A stretch of DNA of 64,000 bases from Streptomyces katrae (GTDB lineage Bacteria; Actinomycetota; Actinomycetes; Streptomycetales; Streptomycetaceae), in contig NZ_JNZY01000001.1 in assembly GCF_000717655.1 (NCBI RefSeq), positions 62,001 to 126,000 of the forward strand, written 5' to 3'. A model generated the notes under the pieces. The model was not told the origin of the DNA. It was given only the letters and a program-made list of their open reading frames with translations, and ran no database searches. Of the stretch, positions 42,758 to 50,359 are shown one piece after another. Made by a program: the position numbers and the translations under genes. Positions within the stretch are counted from its first letter, which is position 1; the number at the start of each line of letters is the position of its first letter.

Positions 42758-44194
42758 ATGGCATCTGCATTCGAGTACGCACCGGCTCCCGAGTCCCGCT
42801 CGGTCGTCGACATCGCCCCCTCGTACGGGCTCTTCATCGACGGTGAGTTCACCGACGCCGCCGACGGCAAGGTCTTCAAGACCGTCTCGCCGTCGTCCGA
42901 GGAGGTCCTCGCGGAGGTCGCCCAGGCCGGCGCCGCCGACGTCGACCGCGCCGTCAAGGCCGCCCGCAAGGCGTTCGCCACCTGGTCCGCGCTGCCCGGC
43001 TCCGAGCGCGCCAAGTACCTCTTCCGCATCGCCCGGATCATCCAGGAGCGCAGCCGTGAGCTGGCCGTCCTGGAGACCCTGGACAACGGCAAGCCGATCA
43101 AGGAGACCCGCGACGCGGACCTCCCGCTGGTCGCCGCGCACTTCTTCTACTACGCGGGCTGGGCCGACAAGCTCGACCACGCCGGCTACGGGCCGAACCC
43201 GCGCCCGCTGGGCGTCGCCGGCCAGGTCATCCCGTGGAACTTCCCGCTGCTGATGCTGGCGTGGAAGATCGCCCCGGCGCTCGCCGCCGGCAACACGGTC
43301 GTCCTCAAGCCCGCCGAGACCACCCCGCTCTCCGCGCTGTTCTTCGCGGACATCTGCCGCCAGGCCGGCCTGCCCAAGGGCGTCGTCAACATCCTCACGG
43401 GTTACGGCGACGCGGGCGCGGCCCTCGTCGAGCACCCGGACGTCAACAAGGTCGCCTTCACCGGCTCGACCGCGGTCGGCAAGGCCATCGCCCGCCAGAT
43501 CGCCGGTACGGACAAGAAGGTCACCCTGGAGCTGGGCGGCAAGGGCGCCAACATCGTCTTTGACGACGCCCCCCTCGACCAGGCCGTCGAGGGCATCGTC
43601 AACGGCATCTTCTTCAACCAGGGCCAGGTCTGCTGCGCGGGCTCGCGCCTGCTGGTCCAGGAGTCGATCCACGACGAGCTGCTGGACTCCCTCAAGCGCC
43701 GCCTGAGCACCCTGCGCCTGGGCGACCCGCTCGACAAGAACACCGACATCGGCGCGATCAACTCCGCCGAGCAGCTCGCCCGGATCACCGCGCTCGCGGA
43801 GACCGGCGAGGCGGAGGGCGCCGAGCGCTGGTCCCCGGCGTGCGAGCTGCCGTCGTCCGGCTACTGGTTCGCCCCGACGCTCTTCACGAACGTCACCCAG
43901 GCGCACACCGTCGCCCGTGACGAGATCTTCGGCCCGGTCCTGTCGGTGCTGACGTTCCGTACGCCCGACGAGGCCGTCGCCAAGGCCAACAACAGCCAGT
44001 ACGGCCTGTCCGCCGGCATCTGGACGGAGAAGGGCAGCCGCATCCTCGCGGTCGCGAACAAGCTCCGCGCCGGTGTCGTCTGGGCCAACACGTTCAACAA
44101 GTTCGACCCGACCTCGCCCTTCGGCGGCTACAAGGAGTCGGGCTTCGGCCGCGAGGGCGGTCGCCACGGCCTGGAGGGCTACCTCGATGTCTGA
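42758..44194 (+). CDS. Aldehyde dehydrogenase, active subunit/domain
   Basis: 478 residues, complete NAD(P)-dependent aldehyde dehydrogenase. N-terminal FIDGEFTDAADGKVFKTVSP, cofactor-binding IPWNFPLLMLAWKIAPALAA, FTGSTAVGKAIA, catalytic Glu in VTLELGGKGANIVF, catalytic Cys in NQGQVCCAGSRLLV, and the C-terminal SPFGGYKESGFGREGG are all present. Located 5 bases after deoC and overlapping a second, truncated ALDH gene by 8 bases, it probably oxidises the acetaldehyde from deoxyribose breakdown, or another aldehyde. Together with the next gene it looks like the two halves of an ALDH16-type protein. Confidence 0.92.
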   Translation: MASAFEYAPAPESRSVVDIAPSYGLFIDGEFTDAADGKVFKTVSPSSEEVLAEVAQAGAADVDRAVKAARKAFATWSALPGSERAKYLFRIARIIQERSRELAVLETLDNGKPIKETRDADLPLVAAHFFYYAGWADKLDHAGYGPNPRPLGVAGQVIPWNFPLLMLAWKIAPALAAGNTVVLKPAETTPLSALFFADICRQAGLPKGVVNILTGYGDAGAALVEHPDVNKVAFTGSTAVGKAIARQIAGTDKKVTLELGGKGANIVFDDAPLDQAVEGIVNGIFFNQGQVCCAGSRLLVQESIHDELLDSLKRRLSTLRLGDPLDKNTDIGAINSAEQLARITALAETGEAEGAERWSPACELPSSGYWFAPTLFTNVTQAHTVARDEIFGPVLSVLTFRTPDEAVAKANNSQYGLSAGIWTEKGSRILAVANKLRAGVVWANTFNKFDPTSPFGGYKESGFGREGGRHGLEGYLDV

Positions 44195-45083
44195 GACGAC
44201 CACGCGTCTGAACGTCTTCAAGACCTACAAGCTGTACGTGGGCGGGAAGTTCCCGCGATCCGAGAGCGGCCGGGTGTACGAGGTGTCCGACTCCAAGGGC
44301 AAGTGGCTGGCCAACGCCCCCCTGTCCTCCCGCAAGGACGCGCGTGACGCGGTCGTCGCGGCCCGCAAGGCCTTCGGCGGCTGGTCGGGCGCGACCGCGT
44401 ACAACCGCGGGCAGATCCTCTACCGCATCGCCGAGATGCTGGAGGGCCGCCGCGAGCAGTTCGTCCGCGAGGTCGGCGAGGCCGAGGGCCTGTCCAAGTC
44501 GAAGGCGGCCGCGGTCGTCGACGCGGCCATCGACCGCTGGGTCTGGTACGCGGGCTGGACGGACAAGATCGCCCAGATCGTGGGCGGGGCCAACCCGGTC
44601 GCGGGCCCGTTCTTCAACCTCTCCACCCCGGAGCCGACCGGTGTCGTCACGGTCGTGGCCCCGCAGGACTCGTCCTTCCTGGGGCTGATCTCGGTGATCG
44701 CCCCGGTGATCGCGACGGGCAACACGGCGGTCGTGATCGCCTCGGAGAAGGCGCCCCTCCCGGCCCTGTCCCTGGGCGAGGTGCTGGCCACCTCCGACCT
44801 GCCGGGCGGCGTCGTCAACATCCTGTCCGGCAAGGCTTCCGAGATGGGCCCGCACCTGGCGTCCCACCAGGACGTCAACGCGATCGACCTGGCGGGTGCC
44901 GGCACGGCGCTGGCCAAGGAGCTGGAGATCGCGGCGGCCGACAACCTCAAGCGCGTCCTGCGTCCACAGCCTGTGGACGACTGGAACGCCGACCCGGGCA
45001 CGTCGCGCATGACGGCGTTCCTGGAGACGAAGACGGTCTGGCACCCCACGGGTTCGCTGGGCTCGGGCGGATCCTCGTACTAG
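44187..45083 (+). CDS. Truncated, non-catalytic aldehyde dehydrogenase-like protein
   Basis: 298 residues, aligning to roughly the first two thirds of an aldehyde dehydrogenase: YKLYVGGKFPRSESGRVYEV, AARKAFGGWSGATAYNRGQI, TPEPTGVVTVVAPQDSSFLG, LPGGVVNILSGKASEMGPHL. The catalytic Glu (LELGGK) and Cys regions are absent; the protein ends instead with LKRVLRPQPVDDW and a C-terminal Gly/Ser tail. There is no frameshift and codon use is normal, so it is a real gene, not a fragment. ALDH16 proteins have an active ALDH domain fused to a second domain lacking the catalytic Cys, which fits this pair split in two. Confidence 0.88.
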   Translation: MSETTTRLNVFKTYKLYVGGKFPRSESGRVYEVSDSKGKWLANAPLSSRKDARDAVVAARKAFGGWSGATAYNRGQILYRIAEMLEGRREQFVREVGEAEGLSKSKAAAVVDAAIDRWVWYAGWTDKIAQIVGGANPVAGPFFNLSTPEPTGVVTVVAPQDSSFLGLISVIAPVIATGNTAVVIASEKAPLPALSLGEVLATSDLPGGVVNILSGKASEMGPHLASHQDVNAIDLAGAGTALAKELEIAAADNLKRVLRPQPVDDWNADPGTSRMTAFLETKTVWHPTGSLGSGGSSY

Positions 45084-45101
45084 GGGTCCCCCTCCGAAAC
45101 C

Positions 45102-45134
45102 GGCCCCGGCAGCGTCCCCCGCGCTGCCGGGGCC
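45102..45134 (+). terminator. Terminator of the deoC-ALDH operon
   Basis: Perfect 13-bp stem (45102-45114 / 45122-45134), loop TCCCCCG, followed by CTTTTCG, 19 bases past the last stop codon. Confidence 0.88.
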
Positions 45135-45155
45135 CTTTTCGTGCCCCTTTGCGGG

Positions 45156-45500
45156 CTACTTCGGCAGCAGCGGGCCGAGCAGCGAGGACGCGGCCGTCTC
45201 GGGCAGCTCGCCGATGGACGGCCCCTGCGTCAGGATCCCCGTGACCATGGTGGTGCCGACCGCCGGGAAGTCGGCGACCTTGGTGGCCACCCCGTTGTCG
45301 AGCGGGTCCACCCCGGTGTGCGCCAGGGGGTTCACCTTGAGGTTCGCGATCGGGTCGGTGGCCCCGGCGAGGGCCGCCGGGACCGAGAGCTCACCGGCCT
45401 GGGCCCCGCCCGCGGCCATGGCGAGGGCCGCGCCGGCCAGGGAGAGCGTGAGGCCTGCGGAGCGCAGGGTGGAGCTGCCGGGGGCTGCGTGACGTGCCAT
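45156..45500 (-). CDS. Small secreted protein
   Basis: 114 residues. Signal peptide (STLRSAGLTLSLAGAALAMA, cleavage after AQA near residue 31) and an acidic-neutral mature part, LSVPAALAGATDPIANLKVN, then PLAHTGVDPLDNGVATKVAD, ending in SLLGPLLPK. No cysteines, repeats or enzyme motif. Family members occur throughout Streptomyces without known function. ATG at 45500 follows GGGAAA. It is convergent with the deoC operon, whose terminator may serve both. Confidence 0.75.
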   Translation of the reverse strand: MARHAAPGSSTLRSAGLTLSLAGAALAMAAGGAQAGELSVPAALAGATDPIANLKVNPLAHTGVDPLDNGVATKVADFPAVGTTMVTGILTQGPSIGELPETAASSLLGPLLPK

Positions 45501-45621
45501 TGGGTTTCCCGCCTGAGGTCGTAGTCGCGTGCGCACGCAGCGTAGTTGAGGTGTGATCCTGGATACCAACCGGCCACCGGAGGCATCCCCTGCGCGGGGG
45601 AATGGTTCAGACTGGTGTCCC

Positions 45622-46254
45622 GTGAGCTCTTCCTCTCCTTTGCCTACGCGTGTCGTCCTGTTGACCGGGCCTTCGGGCTCCGGCAAGTCCAGGTTGGCTG
45701 CCCGTTCCGGGCTGCCGGTGCTCCGCCTGGACGACTTCTACAAGGAGGCCGACGACCCGACCCTCCCGCTGGTCGAGGGCAGCTCCGACATCGACTGGGA
45801 CTCCCCGCTGTCCTGGGACGCGGACGTGGCGGTCGCCGCGATCGTGGAACTCTGCGCGGCAGGCCGTACCGAGGTGCCGGTGTACTCCATCGCCACGTCC
45901 TCCCGTACGGGAACCGAGACGCTGGACATCTCCCGCACGCCGCTCTTCATCGCGGAGGGGATCTTCGCGGCGGACATCGTGGCCCGGTGCCAGGAGCTGG
46001 GGCTGCTCGCGGACGCCATCTGCCTGCGCGGGCGGCCGTCGACGACGTTCCGGCGCAGGCTGATGCGGGACCTGCGCGAGGGCCGCAAGTCACTGCCGTT
46101 CCTGCTGCGCAGGGGATGGCGGCTGATGCGGGCGGAACGGGGCATCGTGACCCGCCACATCGCCCTGGGCGCGCACGCCTGCAACCGCGACGAGGCCCTC
46201 GGCCGCCTGGCCGCCTGCGCAGCCGGCCGCCACCGCACGGCCGCCCCGGCGTAG
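45622..46254 (+). CDS. P-loop kinase, uridine kinase-like
   Basis: 210 residues. VVLLTGPSGSGKSRLAARSG is a Walker A motif near the N-terminus; LPVLRLDDFYKEADDPTLPL is the nucleoside-binding region of uridine kinase / phosphoribulokinase-like enzymes, DIDWDSPLSWD the following segment, and LFIAEGIFAADI the Walker B-like strand. It could phosphorylate uridine or cytidine (salvage) or another small molecule. No nucleoside operator is seen upstream. GTG at 45622 is preferred over a GTG at 45553 because the domain starts ten residues later. Its end is convergent with sigQ, sharing a hairpin terminator. Confidence 0.8.
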   Translation: MSSSSPLPTRVVLLTGPSGSGKSRLAARSGLPVLRLDDFYKEADDPTLPLVEGSSDIDWDSPLSWDADVAVAAIVELCAAGRTEVPVYSIATSSRTGTETLDISRTPLFIAEGIFAADIVARCQELGLLADAICLRGRPSTTFRRRLMRDLREGRKSLPFLLRRGWRLMRAERGIVTRHIALGAHACNRDEALGRLAACAAGRHRTAAPA

Positions 46255-46260
46255 TGAAAC

Positions 46261-46308
46261 GAGAAGGCGGGATCATGCGGACCCCCGGCCGCCTGATCCC
46301 GCCTTCTC
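46261..46308. terminator. Bidirectional terminator between kinase and sigQ genes
   Basis: Perfect 15-bp stem GAGAAGGCGGGATCA (46261-46275) with its complement at 46294-46308; the 18-base loop has a further small GCGG/CCGC stem. It lies 7 bases past the kinase stop and about 70 bases past the sigQ stop on the other strand. Confidence 0.85.
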
Positions 46309-46375
46309 CCCCCGCAGGCCCCCGTCCCACCCCCGTAGGACGGCCCCCCTGGCCCATGGTCTGTGGTGTGCCGCG

Positions 46376-47080
46376 TTACGCGACGAGCTCCTCGAAGGAC
46401 TCCGCCTCGTCGCGGCCGAAGCTCAGCACCTCGTCGTCCCGCAGGCGCCGCAGCGACCGCCAGATGCTCGACTTCACGGTGCCGACGCTGATGCCCAGGA
46501 TCTCCGCGATCTCCGGGTCCGTGCGGCCCTCGTAGTAGCGCAGCACCAGCATCGTGCGCTGCGGCTCCGGGATGCGGGCCAGCGCCTGCCACAGCACCGC
46601 GCGCAGCTCCGTACCCCGCATCGCGTCCGTGTCCGAGGCCGTCTCCGGGAGCTCCTCGGTCGGGTACTCGTTCAGCTTCCGCCGGCGCCACGCGCTGATG
46701 TGCAGGTTCGTCATCGTGCGCCGCAGGTACCCGCCGACGGCGGCCTTGTCGCTGATCCGGTCCCAGGCGCGGTACGTCGAGAACAGCGCGCTCTGCAGCA
46801 GGTCCTCGGCCTCGTAACGGTCACCGGTCAGGTGGAAGGCCGTCGCGTACAGGGCGGCACGCCGCTCCTGGACGTACGCCGTGAACTCGGCCTCCGAGGT
46901 GGAGGAGAGCTCGGGCGTGTGCTTCTCCGGGACGGAAGGCCGGTACGTGTTCGCGTCGATGGCCACCGTGTGCGCCGGCCGCGGACGGGCGACCGTCACC
47001 GAACGGACACCTGCCCGGCGGTTCACATCGTGCAGCCGCGTGACAACCGCGCTGGTGGTGGTGCTGTGCAGCGTGTTCAT
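46376..47080 (-). CDS. sigQ: ECF sigma factor SigQ
   Basis: 234 residues. A long N-terminal extension (residues 1-60) precedes region 2 (YVQERRAALYATAFHLTGDR, YEAEDLLQSALFSTYRAWDR, VGGYLRRTMTNLHISAWRRR) and region 4 (LARIPEPQRTMLVLRYYEGR, DPEIAEILGISVGTVKSSIW). Divergent from afsQ1, the position of sigQ in S. coelicolor. There, sigQ is known to be a target of the AfsQ1 response regulator and to influence antibiotic production and nutrient response (recalled). An AfsQ1-type box sits in the shared upstream region at 47174-47189. ATG at 47080 follows GCGCGAG. Confidence 0.92.
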   Translation of the reverse strand: MNTLHSTTTSAVVTRLHDVNRRAGVRSVTVARPRPAHTVAIDANTYRPSVPEKHTPELSSTSEAEFTAYVQERRAALYATAFHLTGDRYEAEDLLQSALFSTYRAWDRISDKAAVGGYLRRTMTNLHISAWRRRKLNEYPTEELPETASDTDAMRGTELRAVLWQALARIPEPQRTMLVLRYYEGRTDPEIAEILGISVGTVKSSIWRSLRRLRDDEVLSFGRDEAESFEELVA

Positions 47081-47173
47081 CTCGCGCCCCCCGTCGTGGA
47101 GTCTGCTTCGGGTCCTGCTCGGTTTCGTTGGTAGAAGACTGCCCGGCCGACTTAACCGGGGTGTCCGCCGACT

Positions 47174-47189
47174 GTCACAGGCCTGTCAC
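47174..47189. promoter_or_regulatory. AfsQ1-type binding box (GTCAC-N6-GTCAC)
   Basis: GTCACAGGCCTGTCAC fits the GTnAC-N6-GTnAC consensus described for AfsQ1 in S. coelicolor (recalled). It sits between sigQ and afsQ1, 70 bases before the afsQ1 start. Confidence 0.75.
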
Positions 47190-47258
47190 AGCGACCTCTG
47201 TGCGATCCCGTGCACCCGACGGTCGAACTCCGAACGGTCGATGGGACAGAATGAGCCC

Positions 47259-47936
47259 GTGCCTTTCCTGTTGCTGATCGAGGACGACGACGCCATCCGC
47301 ACGGCCCTCGAACTCTCCCTGACTCGCCAGGGCCACCGTGTGGCCACCGCGGCGACGGGCGAGGACGGCCTGAAACTGCTGCGCGAGCAGCGGCCGGACC
47401 TGATCGTGCTGGACGTGATGCTGCCCGGGATCGACGGTTTCGAGGTGTGCCGGCGGATCCGCCGCACCGACCAGCTGCCGATCATCCTGCTCACCGCGCG
47501 CAGTGACGACATCGACGTGGTGGTGGGCCTCGAGTCCGGCGCCGACGACTACGTCGTCAAGCCCGTCCAGGGCCGGGTGCTCGACGCCCGGATCCGGGCC
47601 GTGCTGCGCCGTGGGGAACGGGAGGCCACCGACTCCGCGGTCTTCGGCTCCCTGGTCATCGACCGGGCCGCGATGACGGTCACGAAGAACGGCGAGGACC
47701 TCCAACTGACGCCGACCGAGCTGCGGCTGCTGTTGGAGCTCAGCCGCCGGCCCGGGCAGGCGCTCTCCCGGCAGCAGCTGCTGCGGCTGGTCTGGGAGCA
47801 CGACTACCTCGGCGACTCCCGGCTCGTGGACGCCTGCGTGCAGCGGCTGCGCGCCAAGGTCGAGGAAGTGCCGTCCTCGCCGACCCTCATCCGGACCGTT
47901 CGTGGTGTCGGCTACCGGCTGGACTCGCCGCAGTGA
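47259..47936 (+). CDS. afsQ1: Response regulator AfsQ1
   Basis: 225 residues, OmpR/PhoB family. The receiver domain begins FLLLIEDDDAIRTALELSLT with Asp8-10 equivalents, the phosphoacceptor Asp52 in LIVLDVMLPGIDGFEV, and the switch LPIILLTARSDD and DDYVVKPVQGRVL. The C-terminal winged helix contains LQLTPTELRLLLELSRRPGQ and DSRLVDACVQRLRAKVEE. The size and sequence match AfsQ1. GTG at 47259 is the start. It overlaps afsQ2 by four bases (GTGA). It responds with AfsQ2 to nutrient signals and controls antibiotic and nitrogen genes in S. coelicolor. Confidence 0.95.
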   Translation: MPFLLLIEDDDAIRTALELSLTRQGHRVATAATGEDGLKLLREQRPDLIVLDVMLPGIDGFEVCRRIRRTDQLPIILLTARSDDIDVVVGLESGADDYVVKPVQGRVLDARIRAVLRRGEREATDSAVFGSLVIDRAAMTVTKNGEDLQLTPTELRLLLELSRRPGQALSRQQLLRLVWEHDYLGDSRLVDACVQRLRAKVEEVPSSPTLIRTVRGVGYRLDSPQ

Positions 47937-49417
47937 TCAAAGCTCTGTTCGCGGGCCGGCGCTGGACCAGCCTGCGGCTGCGGCTCCTGATGGTGTTCTG
48001 CCTGGTCGCGCTGGTGGCCGCGGTTTCCGCGTCCGGCATCGCGTACTGGCTCAACCGCGAGGCGGTGCTCACCCGTACCCAGGACGCGGCCCTCGGCGAC
48101 TTCCGCCAGGAGATGCAGAACCGGGCCGCGGCCCTGCCCGCCGACCCGACGCCCGAGGAGATGCAGCGCACCGCCGAGCTGATGGCGGGCAGCAGCCCCG
48201 GCTACAGCGTGCTGCTGGTCGACGAGCGGGGCGGCCGCAAGGTGTTCGGCGCGGCCGGGCCCGACTCCTTCGGGCTGGACGACGTACCGGCCTCGCTGCA
48301 GCGTGCGGTGAACGACCAGCAGAAGGCGACGGCGGCCAACGACTCCGAGTACCACGTGTACTGGCAGCGGACGAAGCCGCGCGGCAATCCGTACCTGGTC
48401 GGCGGGACGCGGATCGTGGGCGGCGGGCCGACCGGCTACATGTACAAGTCCTTGGCGCAGGAGCGGGACGACCTGAACGCGCTGGGCTGGTCGCTGACCA
48501 TCGCCACGGGTCTCGCGCTGCTCGGGTCGGCGCTGCTGGCGCAGGCCGCGGCCCGGACCGTCCTCAAGCCCGTGCAGCGGCTGGGGGACGCGGCGCGGCG
48601 CCTGGGCGAGGGCGAGCTGGACACCCGGCTGGAGGTGTCGGGGACCGACGAACTGGCCGATCTGTCGCACACCTTCAACAAGACGGCGGAAGCGCTGGAG
48701 AAGAAGGTCGCCGACATGAGCGCCCGGGAGGAGTCGAGCCGGCGCTTCGTCGCGGACATGTCGCACGAACTGCGCACTCCGCTGACGGCGTTGACGGCCG
48801 TCGCCGAGGTGTTGGAGGAGGAGGCCGACGACCTCGATCCGATGATCGCGCCGGCGGTGAAGCTGGTCGTCAGCGAGACCCGGCGGCTGAACGACCTGGT
48901 GGAGAACCTGATGGAGGTCACCCGCTTCGACGCGGGGACGGCACGGCTCGTGCTCGACGACGTGGACGTCGCCGACCAGGTGACGGCGTGCATCGACGCG
49001 CGGGCGTGGCTCGACGCGGTCGAACTCGACGCCGAGCGCGGCATCGTGGCGCGGCTCGATCCGCGCCGCCTCGACGTCATCCTCGCCAACCTGATCGGCA
49101 ACGCGCTCAAGCACGGCGGCTCGCCGGTGCGGGTGTCGGTGGTCGTCGAGGGCGAGTGGCTGGTCATCGCGGTCCAGGACAACGGGCCGGGCATCCCGGA
49201 GGAGGTGCTGCCGCACGTCTTCGACCGGTTCTACAAGGCGAGCGCCTCGCGGCCGAAGTCGGACGGCAGCGGGCTGGGCCTGTCGATCGCCGTGGAGAAC
49301 GCGCACATCCACGGCGGTGACATCACCGCCGCCAACGGGCCGGAGGGCGGCGCACTGTTCACGCTGCGGCTGCCGGTGGACGTGGGGAAGGTGATCGCCG
49401 GTGACGCGGACGCGTAG
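47933..49417 (+). CDS. afsQ2: Sensor histidine kinase AfsQ2
   Basis: 494 residues. Two transmembrane helices (about residues 15-38 and 180-205) bound an extracytoplasmic sensor domain; then a HAMP domain (LKPVQRLGDAARRLGEGELD), the phosphoacceptor H-box (RRFVADMSHELRTPLTALTA) and an ATPase domain with N box (ILANLIGNALKHGG), G1 (VQDNGPGIPEEVLPH) and G2 (SDGSGLGLSIAVENAHI). Partner kinase of AfsQ1; both genes overlap. Its 3' end overlaps the lipoprotein gene by 17 bases, as in the S. coelicolor afsQ operon. Confidence 0.95.
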   Translation: MIKALFAGRRWTSLRLRLLMVFCLVALVAAVSASGIAYWLNREAVLTRTQDAALGDFRQEMQNRAAALPADPTPEEMQRTAELMAGSSPGYSVLLVDERGGRKVFGAAGPDSFGLDDVPASLQRAVNDQQKATAANDSEYHVYWQRTKPRGNPYLVGGTRIVGGGPTGYMYKSLAQERDDLNALGWSLTIATGLALLGSALLAQAAARTVLKPVQRLGDAARRLGEGELDTRLEVSGTDELADLSHTFNKTAEALEKKVADMSAREESSRRFVADMSHELRTPLTALTAVAEVLEEEADDLDPMIAPAVKLVVSETRRLNDLVENLMEVTRFDAGTARLVLDDVDVADQVTACIDARAWLDAVELDAERGIVARLDPRRLDVILANLIGNALKHGGSPVRVSVVVEGEWLVIAVQDNGPGIPEEVLPHVFDRFYKASASRPKSDGSGLGLSIAVENAHIHGGDITAANGPEGGALFTLRLPVDVGKVIAGDADA

Positions 49418-50030
49418 GGCGGCAGTGCTCCTGCTGGTGTCGGGCCTCGTGTCGGGCCTGGCGTCCGGCTGCGGCATCAGGGCGACGACGGTGCCGGTGG
49501 ACGTCGGTCCGGCGCCTTCGCGGGTGTCGTGCGACACCCCGGAGCTGCAGACCGGGGTACAGGGCTTCCGCGCCACGGTGGAGCTCGTGTGCGGATCGCA
49601 GCTGGTCGGCGTGGAACGGGTGGTGCCGGTGCCGGAGAAGAAGCCGGTACGCGACCCCGTCGTGCTGGTCGCCGAGGCGCTGCTGGAGGCGCTGGAGCGG
49701 GAGCCGTCGGCGGAGGAGCGGGACGCGGGCTTCACGACGTCCGTCCCCGACGGGCTGACGGTCGCACCGGTGCGCCCGGGCGATCCGGCGGGCACGATCC
49801 GGCTCAGCCGCAAGCCGGAGGACCTGCCGCCGGTCGCGCTGTCGCAGGTGGTGTGCACGCTGGCGGGCAGCGAGGCCGTCTCGGCGGGCCCGGGCCCGGT
49901 GGTCCTCGGCGGCCCGGACGCGGATCCGCCGCGGGCATGGGAGTGCACGGAAGCCGTCCGCTCCCGCCCGGAATCGGTCCCCACCCTGGGCGAACTGGTC
50001 CGCCCGACGCCCAGCCCCGCACCTTCTTGA
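49401..50030 (+). CDS. Lipoprotein of the afsQ operon
   Basis: 209 residues. Lipoprotein signal peptide (AAVLLLVSGLVSGLASGC, lipid Cys near residue 24) and a small extracytoplasmic domain with cysteines at DTPELQ..VRSC-like and TVELVCGSQL, VVCTLAGSEA, WECTEAV. The conserved position after afsQ2 makes it a candidate accessory protein of the AfsQ2 sensor. It is cotranscribed: its GTG start lies 17 bases inside afsQ2. No enzymatic motif is seen; the GerMN-like sporulation/germination fold is one possibility. Confidence 0.82.
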   Translation: MTRTRRAAVLLLVSGLVSGLASGCGIRATTVPVDVGPAPSRVSCDTPELQTGVQGFRATVELVCGSQLVGVERVVPVPEKKPVRDPVVLVAEALLEALEREPSAEERDAGFTTSVPDGLTVAPVRPGDPAGTIRLSRKPEDLPPVALSQVVCTLAGSEAVSAGPGPVVLGGPDADPPRAWECTEAVRSRPESVPTLGELVRPTPSPAPS

Positions 50031-50352
50031 CGCGCCGCTTGCACCGCTCGGCCCTGGCGGGCCTCCCCGGCTTCGCGCCGCTGCGCCGGCCTCCGACCGG
50101 CGGCTGCGGCCCGGGGGCTCCGGCCCCTGCCCGGCCCGGGGCCTTCGGCCCTTGCCCGGCCGCCTGAGCTCCCTGGCCAGGGGGTGGGGGGTGCCGTCCC
50201 CCGCCCCCGACCGAAACGGCGACGGCCCCCCGAGCCGGAGCTCAGGGGGCCGAGGGGCCGGGTCCCGGTGGACGGACCGGGGCCGGGCGGGGGCCGGAGC
50301 CCCGGGACTGCACCCGACGGACGGAGTCCGGCGCAGCGGTGCGAGCGGCGCG
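50031..50352. repeat. Long imperfect inverted repeat between convergent genes
   Basis: About 320 bases without a gene. The ends, 50031-50143 and 50268-50352, are imperfect inverted copies: the outer 18 bases match in 17 positions and later parts about 80 percent, with an insertion on the left side. The centre has GC-rich smaller hairpins. It lies between the afsQ operon end and the phospho-sugar mutase end and probably acts as a two-way terminator. Confidence 0.6.
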
Positions 50353-50359
50353 TGACGGA

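Noticed and set aside
44187..45083. Truncated aldehyde dehydrogenase as a pseudogene
   Set aside because: Frame, codon use and coupling with the upstream gene are normal, and the shape fits an ALDH16 second domain, so it is kept as a gene.
47912..50044. A 710-codon open frame antisense to afsQ2 and the lipoprotein gene
   Set aside because: No domain recognised, and it opposes three overlapping genes with clear motifs.
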